Source of the DNA: Mycobacterium sp. Aquia_216
GTDB lineage: Bacteria; Actinomycetota; Actinomycetes; Mycobacteriales; Mycobacteriaceae
NCBI RefSeq assembly: GCF_026723865.1
Contig: NZ_CP113529.1
Location: 5,642,001-5,706,000 of the forward strand
Length of the DNA: 64,000 nt
Reading direction: 5' to 3'
Shown: positions 1-10,028 of the stretch, in pieces
Layout: every line of letters begins with the position of its first letter
Numbering within the stretch: the stretch's first letter is position 1
Notes under the pieces: generated by a model
What the model was told of the DNA's origin: nothing
Databases searched by the model: none
What the model saw: the letters and a program-made list of their open reading frames with translations, nothing else
Position numbers and translations under genes: made by a program

Positions 1-1200
1 ACCAATTGGGATGGCCTCGTCGAGGCGGCTATGGATCGTCTCGAGGGCGGAGGCGACGGGGCGCTTAACGTGATCGTGACAGCAGCCGACTTCCGCGCGC
101 CCAGTCGCCGCGCAGAACTAGTGAAGTTCCACGGGTGCGCGGTGATGGCAGCGCATGACCCTGCCGTTTACCGCAGCCTTCTGATCGCGAGAAAGTCGCA
201 AATATCTGGCTGGACCACAAGATCGCAAAACCAGATGATGAAGAATCACCTGGAACACCTGTTCGCCTCAAGGCCAGCCTTCATCGTCGGGCTCTCGGCA
301 CAAGACGCCAACATCCACACAGTCTTGAATGCGGCGATCCAGAACCTGGCCCGAAGCTGGCCCACCGACCCGCCGGCGGTCGTCCTCGCCGAGCAAACGC
401 TTCACTATCATCACAAGCACGTGTTGAAAGTGACGTACGGCGATAGTTACTCCCCGAATAGCCAGGCGATCGAGTCGTCGGCTTTGCTCGGGGCCTATGC
501 TAAGCCGGCTCTGCTCGGCCTGGTGCTGTTTACGCTGGCCGACAAACTCAGCGCGCTGACTCAGCACATACCTGAACTCGATCTGCCAGACGCCGACTTC
601 GAGGGAATTCAAAAACACATTCGCGGCATCCGAGATGCAGCGGCCGAGAAGGCAGACCCCGATCCCCGAGTTTTTGTGGAAGCCTTAATATCGGGGGTGA
701 CGCTTGCACTGTGGGTATTCAGAAAAGGCAGCATTCCTGATCCCGCTCCATACCCGGCGGTTTCCGTTGCTCCGTTGACGGAATCCGTAGGAAACCCCGA
801 CTTCCCAAGCGCAGCTCTTGGACGCTTCGCTCTCGCATTCGCCCTACTCGGTCGCGGATTTCTTAACGGGGATTGGACGCTCGAACCCGGCAGCGCGACA
901 AGGCCTCACGATGGTGTTGTGCAGGTGCGAAAGGGGGGACGCATATCGAAAGTGTTCGTTATCCACAGTGCACGGGTGTTGTCGGAGCTTGAACTCAACG
1001 GAATTGTTGATATGGCCGATCCTGAAGTGGTAATCGCTCAGGCAGAAGCTATCCATAACCCGACAACTCGCTCACCACGACCCCGCTACGGCCGCAGCGG
1101 TAAGAGCGGTGCCCGTGAGGTAGACCTCGAGACCGTCTGCGCCTCTGTCAGTTCTGCTGATGAACTGTTCGAAGACTTCGCATTAGGGACTGCCCTGTGA
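1..1200 (+). CDS. SIR2-like effector protein, 5' end outside window
   Basis: The frame is open from base 1, so the start lies upstream and the first in-window ATG (31) is probably not the true start. The visible N-terminus begins TNWDGLVE, like the TNYDxLIE segment of SIR2-family NAD-binding domains, and about 40 residues later has KFHGC, matching the conserved (K)LHG motif. The remaining ~300 residues are helical and unrecognised. The glycine-rich NAD-binding motif would be outside the window. The next gene overlaps the stop by 4 bp (GTGA), so it is the first visible gene of a three-gene operon. Predicted role: NAD-degrading or NAD-binding effector of an ABC three-component defence system. 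The family assignment rests on two short motifs. Confidence 0.6.
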   Translation, partial: TNWDGLVEAAMDRLEGGGDGALNVIVTAADFRAPSRRAELVKFHGCAVMAAHDPAVYRSLLIARKSQISGWTTRSQNQMMKNHLEHLFASRPAFIVGLSAQDANIHTVLNAAIQNLARSWPTDPPAVVLAEQTLHYHHKHVLKVTYGDSYSPNSQAIESSALLGAYAKPALLGLVLFTLADKLSALTQHIPELDLPDADFEGIQKHIRGIRDAAAEKADPDPRVFVEALISGVTLALWVFRKGSIPDPAPYPAVSVAPLTESVGNPDFPSAALGRFALAFALLGRGFLNGDWTLEPGSATRPHDGVVQVRKGGRISKVFVIHSARVLSELELNGIVDMADPEVVIAQAEAIHNPTTRSPRPRYGRSGKSGAREVDLETVCASVSSADELFEDFALGTAL

Positions 1201-1772
1201 ACGCGTCGGGTGTCGAAAGTGTGCTCCGAGTACTTGAGGACGAAGGCTTCGAACGTCTGCCCAAGCCCCTCGTAGTCGCCGGATCGAGTTTCGCCTTCGA
1301 TGCTGCTGTCAAGGGCACGGGCGTATCGCACGATCTGGTGGTCTTGGCCGCCAACGACGCCTCCAAGGACCGGCTCGTGCGGCTTTTATCTGCTCTTAGC
1401 CGCACGCTCGATCAAGTTGAGTCCAGACGTCCCGTGACCCTCGTCCTTCTGGGCCAGGCGGCGGTTGATGCACGGACGATGGTCAGCCTTGAACAGCACT
1501 CCCGTGTCCTAATTATCGAAAGCGATGCTCCTCGACCCGACGAGATCCGCAGTGCGGTCGCCGTATTGCTGCCGCTAACGCTTCCGACGGAGCAGTCCCT
1601 GGCAAAACCGCCACTCGCTGTAGTGGCGGGCCATTTGGGCGCAGCCTTGTCCGACGAGCACCAGAAGTTCATTGACGCAGCCCGAGTCGGTCCCGATGAA
1701 GTGCGAGAATGGTTACGCACATATATCGACGACGCCGTAGAGGGTGCATCGGGCGAGGGGAGCGATTCGTGA
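1197..1772 (+). CDS. Middle component of ABC three-component (ABC-3C) system
   Basis: 191 residues from a GTG start overlapping the preceding stop by 4 bp; its own stop overlaps the next GTG by 4 bp, so the three genes are translationally coupled. I do not recognise a domain by sequence. It is a soluble protein with alternating hydrophobic strands and helices and no membrane segment or catalytic motif that I can see. The call rests on position: small genes between an effector and a Rad50-like ABC ATPase are the 'middle component' of ABC-3C systems, thought to link ATPase to effector. Inference from context only. Confidence 0.5.
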   Translation: MNASGVESVLRVLEDEGFERLPKPLVVAGSSFAFDAAVKGTGVSHDLVVLAANDASKDRLVRLLSALSRTLDQVESRRPVTLVLLGQAAVDARTMVSLEQHSRVLIIESDAPRPDEIRSAVAVLLPLTLPTEQSLAKPPLAVVAGHLGAALSDEHQKFIDAARVGPDEVREWLRTYIDDAVEGASGEGSDS

Positions 1773-4177
1773 ACGATAGACCGCTCCGCAGCATCTCCAT
1801 TTCCGACTTCCGACGGATTGAGGGCACCCGAGTTTTTCCGCTCGATGCACCGATCGTATTGCTGCACGGTCACAACGGTGCCGGCAAGACCAGCGTGCTC
1901 TCGGCACTTGAACTCGCGCTTACTGGCGAGATCCGAAGCATGCGCCGACATGACCCACGCTATACGGCGCACCTACCGTTTCACGGCCGCGAATTCGCGA
2001 CGCTCACCGTAACGGTCTCCGACCTCCTCAGCGGAGGCCGAGTACCTGGACGAATGACTGTAGGCGGCAGCCGAATTGAAGGTGCTCCCGCGCTAGGTGC
2101 GGATACTGCACAGTTCTATGCCGAACGTTGCTACCTGGATCAAGTATCTCTAGGCCAACTGCTCGATCTCTATCAGTACCGTGAGGGAAAAGAGGAATCA
2201 GCCCTCGCCAGATTCGTCAACGAACTGCTGGGTCTGGAGCAGCTCGATGCTCTTCGCTCAGGGTTGAGCGACGCGGGCGATCTTCGTCGACTGAAGCGGC
2301 TATCCGAACCTCTCGCGAACGCGGACATACAGGCGGAGAGAGCTCAGAGCGAATTGGCAGATGCCACCGAGAAACTCAGGACTGCAAGAGACGAGCTAAC
2401 GAGTTCGAAGGAACGCCTTGCAGAAGCAACAATGGCTTTGGGCTACTCTCCGCCCAGCGTCAGCGACGTGGAACTGAGCCAGGAAGTGGCCGAGCTGCTG
2501 CAGACGAGCCGCGCAACGGATGAGGAGTCGGCGGCCGCAGCTCTGCGTGAAGCGATAACCGCGCTCGGCGGACGGATTGAGGGATTGTCGACCAGGCCCT
2601 CGACTGTGCGCTTGGAAGAAGCACATGTTGCTGTTGCAAACGCGTCGATGGCATACCAGCAGTGGCGTGGCCAGCACGGATCGACAATCGATGCCTGGCA
2701 AGCCGACGCGGCCGAGCTGGGAATTCGGCCATCGGATGACGTATTGGCAGTGATAGGTGATGAACTGCAGAACATCGACCGCCGCATTGCTCGCCAAAAT
2801 GAGCTCGTCGGCGAGACGAAACGCTTGGAGATCCAACTCGCAGAACATCGAGCTTCGCTGCGCACGCTCCAAGATCGACTCACTAATGCTCAGGAACAAG
2901 CCGGCTCACTGGCTGAGGGTCTCGCGAGCCTACGCGAGCACGCTTCTGACGACGTCTGTCCGGTATGTGACCGGGCCTTCGGCGAGGTGTCGTCGACCCA
3001 CCTCACCGCCCATATCGACCGCAAGATCGCAGAACTCACGAATCAAGGGGCTCAGCTTCGACAACTCCGCGAACAACGGGCCGGCACATCGGCTTCGTTG
3101 CAGGACGCTGAACAGACTTTGGAGCGACTCCAAAGGCAGCTATTGACAGAAGAACAACTCGGGGCAGTTCGTTCTCGGCGAACTGCACTTGCGAGCCTTC
3201 ACAAGCGGCTTCAGGAGCTCCAGCCAATAATCGACAATCTGATCGAACTGCAGTCGACACTCCGGGACGCGGAGGCGATGCTCGGTGAACTGGAATCCGT
3301 CGCCCATGACGCGCACATCGTAAGAGCGGAACTTGAGAATATCGCCCGTCAACTAAATGTTCCTGAACCACGGCCCGATCAGTCTCTGTACGACGAATGG
3401 CGGAAATTGGCAGAGATTACAGACGAACGGGTCGCACGAGCCAAGGCATTGGCGCTGGCATATGCCGCTGCCGGTGAGAGACTAAAGCAGATGGGCGACT
3501 GCGCAAAGCGTGTCGAGGACTTGAAAGACGCAGTTGCGAAAGCCGCAGAACGAAAGTCCTTATGGGACTCACGAGTGAAAGAGGCAAGGAGGCGGCAGAC
3601 GGTAGCAAAGGAGGTGCATCGCGCGGCATCTGAGGCGCGCGCAGAGATCGTGCACCGTGTGTTCACTGAGTCACTGAATCACGTGTGGCGCAGTGTGTTC
3701 ACGCGACTAGCTCCACGCGAGCACTTCGTTCCCACGTTCGGAATCCCGACCTCATCCAAGGCTGCGCTCGAAGTGAAGTTGCAGACTGTCCACACGTCCG
3801 GAAGCATTGGCGGGTCGCCCCAGATGATGCTCAGTGCGGGAAACCTGAACACCGCTGCACTGTCACTGTTCATCGCGTTGCACCTCGCGGTCGAACCCCT
3901 TGTGCCATGTCTAGTCTTCGATGACCCAGTTCAGTCAATGGATGAGGTACACATCACTCAGTTCGCCGGTCTTATGCGCGTTCTCGCGAAGCGACACCAG
4001 CGGCAGGTCATCATCGCCGTCCATGAGCGGGAGCTTTTCGAGTATCTCTCCCTTGAGCTGAGCCCCTCGTTCGAAGGCGACGAACTCTTAACGATCGAGC
4101 TTGATGCATCAACGCACGATACGGAGAAAGGCGTTAAGCGGATCACCTGGACACCAGATCCAGCAATCGCGGTATGA
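1769..4177 (+). CDS. Rad50/SMC-like ABC ATPase of an ABC-3C defence system
   Basis: The 802-residue protein starts at GTG 1769, coupled to the upstream gene; an in-frame upstream extension exists but lies inside the previous gene. Walker A GHNGAGKT is at residues 34-41. A long coiled-coil region follows, with a CPVC zinc-hook-like motif at 397-400 near its apex. The C-terminal half-domain has an ABC signature LSAGN (about 687) and Walker B CLVFDDP (from 714) followed by an SMDE D-loop and VHE H-loop. This is the Rad50/RecN layout, expected to bind DNA or nucleoprotein ends and to use ATP binding to license the SIR2-like effector. A 153-bp gap separates it from the convergent restriction-modification gene. 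Confidence 0.8.
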   Translation: MNDRPLRSISISDFRRIEGTRVFPLDAPIVLLHGHNGAGKTSVLSALELALTGEIRSMRRHDPRYTAHLPFHGREFATLTVTVSDLLSGGRVPGRMTVGGSRIEGAPALGADTAQFYAERCYLDQVSLGQLLDLYQYREGKEESALARFVNELLGLEQLDALRSGLSDAGDLRRLKRLSEPLANADIQAERAQSELADATEKLRTARDELTSSKERLAEATMALGYSPPSVSDVELSQEVAELLQTSRATDEESAAAALREAITALGGRIEGLSTRPSTVRLEEAHVAVANASMAYQQWRGQHGSTIDAWQADAAELGIRPSDDVLAVIGDELQNIDRRIARQNELVGETKRLEIQLAEHRASLRTLQDRLTNAQEQAGSLAEGLASLREHASDDVCPVCDRAFGEVSSTHLTAHIDRKIAELTNQGAQLRQLREQRAGTSASLQDAEQTLERLQRQLLTEEQLGAVRSRRTALASLHKRLQELQPIIDNLIELQSTLRDAEAMLGELESVAHDAHIVRAELENIARQLNVPEPRPDQSLYDEWRKLAEITDERVARAKALALAYAAAGERLKQMGDCAKRVEDLKDAVAKAAERKSLWDSRVKEARRRQTVAKEVHRAASEARAEIVHRVFTESLNHVWRSVFTRLAPREHFVPTFGIPTSSKAALEVKLQTVHTSGSIGGSPQMMLSAGNLNTAALSLFIALHLAVEPLVPCLVFDDPVQSMDEVHITQFAGLMRVLAKRHQRQVIIAVHERELFEYLSLELSPSFEGDELLTIELDASTHDTEKGVKRITWTPDPAIAV

Positions 4178-4330
4178 CGAACAGGAGAATCGGCACCCGC
4201 GTCCCTGGCTGACAAACCTGGCGGCGGTTTGCGAACACCAGTACCAACGATGGGGCCGAACGCGATAGCGCCTCATCGCGTTCCCGCTGGCTAGTCGATT
4301 CGCGTCGTTCAGCCCTTTTACAAAAGCGCC

Positions 4331-7309
4331 CTAATCGTCGGCAACGGCACGCAAGTCTTGCGCGGTCAACCCGTAGCCTGCAGCAACGGCATCGTTGACC
4401 TTCTGTCGGAGCACCTCATGTCTGCCAGTCAGCGTGGTACTTATCGCTGTGTCTTCTTCAGTGCGCAGCCGTTCTTTGATTTTTTGCATCTCTGCAATGT
4501 CGCTTTCGATTTGCTGCTGGGCCGGGTCTGAGAGCAGCGGAATCGGGACGTTCTTTAAGAACTCTTTTCTATGAACGAGATACGAACCCCGATACGCCCG
4601 GCCGCGCGATGCGATATATGCGTCGACAGCAGGATGGGACAGAACAGCCTGGATCACCCGAATTGAGTACGGACAGTTGGCCATTGGGCGTAGAAAGTAA
4701 TAAGGCCCACCATCGCCTCCTCCCGGAGCAACGAGGCCTTCGTCGTCCAACACGTACTGCGGCGTTAACGACAGGACCCGCAAGATCAGCTTAGGTTCGT
4801 CAAGTTTGGTCAATGATTGCGAGCGACCGTATGCCCAAAACCGGTCTCCCGGATCCGGCGATACGTCCCGCGCAGCGAGATCCGCATGCTTCGCGGTGAG
4901 GTAGTCCAGCGCCATCGGAAAATCGGACGCCATCCTCTCGGCTGAGTAAAGCGTTGCCGTACCGCGCTTTCGACCCGGCGGTGGCGGCGTGAGATCGTAC
5001 GGGAAAATAGCTAGAGCGTCGGGTTCGGGGTTCCGCCCGTAAGCCTGAAATCGTCTATCCTGAACGGCTTTTCGCAGAATTCCTCGTTCGATGTATCTGA
5101 GTTCCCCGGTCCCGGCGTCTCGAAATTTGACAGTGTCGTTAGTTGATCCGGTTAATGGCTTTATGAAGAAGACCTTGTCGCAAGACGTTTGAACCCCAAC
5201 AAATACGTCCACCCAGTCGTCATCGCAGAGCCGAGCAATCGCAGAGTCTTCCATTTTTCGGAAGACGTTGGCGCGCGCCTCGTTCATGATCGGCCATACT
5301 TCGGTGCCCAACGAGGCTCTGTCGATCTGCGCTAGATCAGCGCCGCCTGAATCCCGCCAGGCCTTGAGATCGTGGACGAGCTCTAGCTGTGCCGGATCGC
5401 TGGACGGCGGTCCGACGAAGATCAACGCGGTATAGGTAGTTCGCCCTTCGAAGACTTGCTCCTCGCCGAAGTGGACCAGCCGGAGCAATCGTGGTCCGAG
5501 CAACCGGCGCATCGTTCCGGCCGGCACAAGGTTGGTGAACCGGTTGGGCAGGATGTAGGCGAGGTGCCCATCGGCAGCAAGGAATTTGAATGCTCGCTCG
5601 ACGACGAGCTGGTAGACGTCGAAGTTGTGCGATAGTGCGCTCTCGTAACCGCTTCGCGCGTCCTGGAAGTACGTCAGTTGGTCCGGCATGAACTCCGAAA
5701 GCGTCTGAATCCGGACATACGGAGGATTGCCGACGATCAGGTTGAACCCGCCGTTTTGCAACACGTGACTGAACGCGGACGTCAGGTCGAGTGGCGCGAC
5801 TGCGGCCCGGCGCTCTGGGATGACAGCGGCGCTCGGAACCAGGTCGTCAAAGTCTGATTCGATCAGCGCGTTACCGACGAGCAAATTTTTCGACAGATCA
5901 GGGAGCAGATCGCGGCCACGGTCTAAGTCGATCACCTCATCGCCAAGGACCGCCAGCAAGAGGCTGAGCTTAGTAACCTCGACTGCTGCGCCGTCGATGT
6001 CGACGCCGAAAAGGTGGTCCTTGACGAGTGCCGCGCGCTCAGCGAGGGCTACGTTATTTCCTACTGCGACTTCTGCATCGACGAGGCACTCAAACGTCTC
6101 AATCAAAAACGACCCGGACCCTAGAGTGAGATCGAGTATACGAAGGCCTGCCGGGACCGGTTGCTGCGGTACGAGCAGATCGCTTAAGCCTCCGGCTACT
6201 AGATGCTGTACAACCCAAGCGGGCGTTGGGACGATACCTCCTGCGTGGGTCAACTCTGGCTTCTGCGCAAGGGACACTCTTCGTAGCTCATCCAGCTCGA
6301 CCCGCTCGGCTAGGTATTGTTCGTAGACTGCGGCGAGGATGTCAGGCCGCAACACGCCAAATGCGAATTTGCTTCTCGGCCAATACATCTCGCGGATGAC
6401 CGACGTGAGCGCTCCACTGGTGTATTTGGTGGTGGTCAAAACGTCGAATAGCCCTGCATTAAAGGTCCGGTCTGCCGACCGAAACACGTCGAGCAATGTG
6501 TCCGACTGAGCCGAGGTGAGAAGCGCTTCGTATTGCCCGATGTTGCGGTCTTCACATACTCGGAGAAATAGAAGCGCATTAAGCAATCGCTGAGTCCGGC
6601 GACCTATCTCGCTGGCCAGCAGGTCGGGGTTGCAAGACGCGACATCCGACGCGAGGACAAGTCTCCAGCTGCGGAACTGAGCGAGGAAGGACCGGTCGAA
6701 AGTAGAGGTTCCCCGCGGAGGTTCAGCGTAGGAATACAGGCCGTAGTAGTCGTCGCTGGTGACGGACTCAAACGAAAGGTGTAACCACAGGTGATCGAAG
6801 CGGTCGACGTACTCCGACAGCTTGATCCTGCCGCCCGGTATTACCGCGACATCAGGGCTGTCCCCAACACGGGGCTCGACCGTGGTGTCATATATAACCG
6901 TTTCGGCGACATTGGTTAGGACGGCAGCCGGTAGTCCGAGGGACCAACCGTATGAGCGGGCCTGTCGTGCGGCATCCACACCGGTGGCGAGGGTGACGGA
7001 CGGCTTTTTGGCCTCGATAGGCAGACGGTCCTGTCCGTGACGTCGAAGCCGGTAGTCCGGTCGACCGCCTATGTCGCTTTCGCTTCCCCGTTCGAGGACG
7101 ACCTCACGCCGAACTTGTGGCAACCCGACGTCGTTATGAACATCCCATCCAAAGATGCGGAGGAATCGGTCGATGAACTGACCCCGGGCCTCGGCTTCCG
7201 TGTAGCGAGAGTTGACCGCCTGAAGGTCAGCTGATTGCCGTTGGTAGTCAGCGACAAACTGAGCCAATCTAGCCCGGGCTTCCTCCTTCGATGGGCGCTG
7301 GTACGGCAT
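4331..7309 (-). CDS. Type IIG restriction endonuclease-methyltransferase, Eco57I-like
   Basis: The 992-residue single-chain enzyme starts at ATG 7309. The N-terminal domain has a PD-(D/E)xK nuclease signature: D85 in GRPDY, then E99 and K101 in IEAKKP. After a helical linker comes an N6-adenine methyltransferase: motif I LDLTLGSGSF near residue 393 and catalytic NPPY near 527. The C-terminal ~300 residues would hold the target-recognition domain. Expected activity: cleavage at a distance from an asymmetric site plus methylation of one strand. Length and architecture match Eco57I (about 1000 residues). A second methylase gene is transcribed divergently from the neighbouring promoter region (7310-7404), as an Eco57I-type system requires for the other strand. 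Confidence 0.85.
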   Translation of the reverse strand: MPYQRPSKEEARARLAQFVADYQRQSADLQAVNSRYTEAEARGQFIDRFLRIFGWDVHNDVGLPQVRREVVLERGSESDIGGRPDYRLRRHGQDRLPIEAKKPSVTLATGVDAARQARSYGWSLGLPAAVLTNVAETVIYDTTVEPRVGDSPDVAVIPGGRIKLSEYVDRFDHLWLHLSFESVTSDDYYGLYSYAEPPRGTSTFDRSFLAQFRSWRLVLASDVASCNPDLLASEIGRRTQRLLNALLFLRVCEDRNIGQYEALLTSAQSDTLLDVFRSADRTFNAGLFDVLTTTKYTSGALTSVIREMYWPRSKFAFGVLRPDILAAVYEQYLAERVELDELRRVSLAQKPELTHAGGIVPTPAWVVQHLVAGGLSDLLVPQQPVPAGLRILDLTLGSGSFLIETFECLVDAEVAVGNNVALAERAALVKDHLFGVDIDGAAVEVTKLSLLLAVLGDEVIDLDRGRDLLPDLSKNLLVGNALIESDFDDLVPSAAVIPERRAAVAPLDLTSAFSHVLQNGGFNLIVGNPPYVRIQTLSEFMPDQLTYFQDARSGYESALSHNFDVYQLVVERAFKFLAADGHLAYILPNRFTNLVPAGTMRRLLGPRLLRLVHFGEEQVFEGRTTYTALIFVGPPSSDPAQLELVHDLKAWRDSGGADLAQIDRASLGTEVWPIMNEARANVFRKMEDSAIARLCDDDWVDVFVGVQTSCDKVFFIKPLTGSTNDTVKFRDAGTGELRYIERGILRKAVQDRRFQAYGRNPEPDALAIFPYDLTPPPPGRKRGTATLYSAERMASDFPMALDYLTAKHADLAARDVSPDPGDRFWAYGRSQSLTKLDEPKLILRVLSLTPQYVLDDEGLVAPGGGDGGPYYFLRPMANCPYSIRVIQAVLSHPAVDAYIASRGRAYRGSYLVHRKEFLKNVPIPLLSDPAQQQIESDIAEMQKIKERLRTEEDTAISTTLTGRHEVLRQKVNDAVAAGYGLTAQDLRAVADD

Positions 7310-7404
7310 ACTCCGACCGTAGGTGCTGTTTGAGTCTTGCTTTCGCGGCGCGCCGACCGCATCGGTAACCGCTGTTGTCGGACCTACGGGTGAGGATGGT
7401 CGCT

Positions 7405-9018
7405 ATGGCGAAGTTCGCGGCGAAAGCTGCTCCCGAGGGCGACAAATTGCGAGGTGGCTACTACACCCCCGATCCGATTGCTCGCTTCATCGCCGGCTGG
7501 GTTGGCGCGGACGGCAGTCATGTTCTCGAACCTTCGTGCGGAGACGGCGCGATCTTGCGCCACCTGGTCACGGTGGCCAACGCTCGAAAAATCACGGCAG
7601 TTGAACTCGTCGCGCGCGAAGCCAAGAAGGCGACGGCTGAGACAGGTGTTCCCGTTGTCGTCGGCGACTTCTTCTCTTGGTTTCAGCCGCGCCGCCACGG
7701 CACCTTCGATGCGGTGGCAGGTAACCCGCCTTACATCCGTTTTGGCTCATGGGAATCGACGGCAAGGGAACCGGCGCTTGCGCTGATGCGGGCGCAGGGA
7801 ATGTGTCCAACCCGCCTGACCAATGCGTGGGTCCCGTTCGTTGTTGCATCTGTCCTTGCGGTGCGTCCCGGAGGCCGCATTGGTCTAGTGTTGCCAGCTG
7901 AGCTCCTCCAAGTCGGGTATGCGGCGGCACTGCGGTCATACCTAGTTGACGAATGCGCCTCAATCACCCTCGTGTCGTTCAAACAGCTTGTCTTCCCGGG
8001 CATTTTGCAAGAGGTTGTGCTACTGCTCGCCGTCCGTGGCACCGGCCCTGCCGAGATCCGGACCGTTGAGCTGCCGAATGCCGACAACTTGAACGGCTTT
8101 GACGGAGCTACCAAGACTGCGGCCCGAGCCCGCCTCCATGAATCAGAGAAATGGACAAAGTACTACCTAGGTAGTGACGCTATTCGTTTGATCCGCCGCG
8201 TTCGTGAAGGCGGCCGTCTGCACCCCCTGAGCCGGTATGCGGAAGTTGACGTCGGAGTAGTAACGGGCCGAAACGCGTTCTTCTGCTTGACCTCCGCCGA
8301 AGCCGGCCAGCGTGGGCTTATGCGGATGACTATGCCGCTCCTATCGAGGAGTGTGCAGGCACCCGCTCTGAGTTTCACCAGCCAAGACCTCGAGGCGCCA
8401 AATCGTGCAGCTGCACCCACTAGGCTCCTTTCATTACCATCCGGAATTGATTTGCGTCGCAACAAGATGCTGGCCGCATACCTCGCAGAGGGCGAGTCCG
8501 ACGGCGTCCCAGACGGCTACAAATGCCGCATCCGGCGGACCTGGTGGGAAGTTCCATCGACCTGGGTGCCTGACGGATTCATGCTGCGGCAGATAAGTAC
8601 ACACCCGCGCCTGATCGCTAACCTGGCGGGAGCGACGAGCACGGATACCGTACACCGCGTCCGCGTGGCAGAAGGCGTGGAAATCGAGCGTCTAGCCGCA
8701 GGCGCATTCAACTCAGCCACCTTCGCGTTCTCGGAGGTCTTAGGGCGAAGTTACGGCGGTGGGATCCTTGAGTTGGAGCCGAGCGAGTGCGAACACCTGC
8801 CAGTCCCCGACCCGGCGCTCGTGCCCGCGACGCTCCACCAGAAGGTTGACGAGCTACTACGCGAGCGCCGGATGGAAGACGCATTAAACCTCGTCGACGA
8901 AGAAGTATTGATCGATCTCCTCGGGTTTGATCGCCGTGAGGTAGCTGCCATGCGGCGTGCCTGGATTGCTCTACGTGACCGGCGCAGGGGTCGCTCAAGA
9001 CGCACCAAACTCACATAA
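7405..9018 (+). CDS. N6-adenine DNA methyltransferase, companion of the type IIG enzyme
   Basis: 537 residues from ATG 7405, which has GAGG 9 bp upstream; in-frame TTG 7375, GTG 7390 and ATG 7396 are alternatives. Gamma-type order: motif X YYTP (19-22), motif I LEPSCGDGA (41-49), motif IV NPPY (107-110). The C-terminal half should bind the DNA target. Its length resembles the separate Eco57I methylase (about 544 residues). The gene is divergent from the fused nuclease-methylase, so it probably methylates the complementary strand and protects the host. It could instead be an orphan methylase with unrelated specificity. The protein ends in a basic, arginine-rich tail. Confidence 0.8.
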   Translation: MAKFAAKAAPEGDKLRGGYYTPDPIARFIAGWVGADGSHVLEPSCGDGAILRHLVTVANARKITAVELVAREAKKATAETGVPVVVGDFFSWFQPRRHGTFDAVAGNPPYIRFGSWESTAREPALALMRAQGMCPTRLTNAWVPFVVASVLAVRPGGRIGLVLPAELLQVGYAAALRSYLVDECASITLVSFKQLVFPGILQEVVLLLAVRGTGPAEIRTVELPNADNLNGFDGATKTAARARLHESEKWTKYYLGSDAIRLIRRVREGGRLHPLSRYAEVDVGVVTGRNAFFCLTSAEAGQRGLMRMTMPLLSRSVQAPALSFTSQDLEAPNRAAAPTRLLSLPSGIDLRRNKMLAAYLAEGESDGVPDGYKCRIRRTWWEVPSTWVPDGFMLRQISTHPRLIANLAGATSTDTVHRVRVAEGVEIERLAAGAFNSATFAFSEVLGRSYGGGILELEPSECEHLPVPDPALVPATLHQKVDELLRERRMEDALNLVDEEVLIDLLGFDRREVAAMRRAWIALRDRRRGRSRRTKLT

Positions 9019-9330
9019 GAGGCGCTCCTCGGATTTCACGCGCTGACTGTGTGGTCCTGTGACAGCACATCGGCGAGCCTACGAAATCAGACCTATGACG
9101 CCTGCACCGTGACCATGTCGCTCGCACGACACCGCTGTCGAGCGATTGGATGGAATACCGCTGACATCCGCGTCCGTATCGCGCCTGCCGCTGGCACCAA
9201 ACCGGGGCACAGCAATTCTTGGGTCAACCGTTGCGCAAGCATCGGTGGGCTAGGACGATAAAAGCAACCGCATGATCACTGGGCCCAGCGACGGGCACAG
9301 TAGTAGTGCACCGAGAAGCAAGGAGTAATC
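9019..9330. other. Intergenic stretch without a recognisable gene
   Basis: 312 bp between the methylase and the next small gene. I see no convincing ORF on either strand, no strong terminator hairpin and no repeat. Its last bases hold the AAGGAG ribosome-binding site of the following gene. Confidence 0.5.
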
Positions 9331-9621
9331 GTGACACGGTACGTGACTGGCGGTGCCGAAATTCAAGCCGGTGTAACAACATTCGTTGGACGCAGCCATA
9401 CCGAGATCGCCCGGTTGATCGCCTTTGACCACGGCTGGAAACTGCACGGGGACAAGATCATCGACGAGAACGAAGAAGTGATCGCAAACACTCTCGAAGA
9501 ACTTGCGCGGAAAGCTTTGGCACTGAACTGGTTTGACCACACCGGTGCCGGCATCAACTGGCACTACTTCGGAGGCACCAAAGAATTCAACGCGGATACA
9601 GTTCGTCGAACGAACGTCTAG
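9331..9621 (+). CDS. Hypothetical protein, 96 residues
   Basis: Starts at GTG 9331, with AAGGAG 6 bp upstream. Small, soluble and acidic-to-neutral, rich in aromatic residues in its second half (LNWFDHTG, INWHYFGG), with no cysteine pairs or membrane segment. I do not recognise the family. It stands alone between the restriction-modification genes and an intergenic region. The ribosome-binding site and continuous frame support its being real. Confidence 0.6.
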   Translation: MTRYVTGGAEIQAGVTTFVGRSHTEIARLIAFDHGWKLHGDKIIDENEEVIANTLEELARKALALNWFDHTGAGINWHYFGGTKEFNADTVRRTNV

Positions 9622-10028
9622 AGCGCGGCGCCGGGGCCTGTCAGACCTAGACGCGGGCAATCCCAAGCTGCAAAAAACGGATCGTAGTCTGACGAATACC
9701 CCCCGAGACATCTGTCGCATCGTGCTACATCGAAGCAACGGTAGTTCACTTCCACCCCTACCCCCTCCCGCATAACGAGCGAAACTGCGCTGACGAGGGG
9801 GCGTGTCAAGGGTGGCTAGCCATCGCGTAGCGACGACGAAGGAGCCCTTTACTCGTCCGCTCCGGAAGTCAGACGATCACGCACATGCGGACTGGGATAT
9901 GAGTGGTTCACAACGATTGACGGCTTGTGGTCTCCCGAAAAAGCCAACCCAGTTGGGACGTACGGCGTGACCGCCAACGGACATCGGCTTACTCGACCAT
10001 TCGACGACCCCGCACGACGGAAGGCTTC
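9622..10028. other. Low-information stretch with possible remnant coding sequence
   Basis: About 200 bp (9622-9819) hold no convincing ORF. From 9820 to about 10,030 the plus strand has an open frame without an ATG whose product looks protein-like (GYEWFTTIDGLWS, then VTANGHRLTRPFDDP). It stops resembling protein just where another frame begins to look coding, which suggests the 5' part of the next gene separated by a frameshift. Confidence 0.35.
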
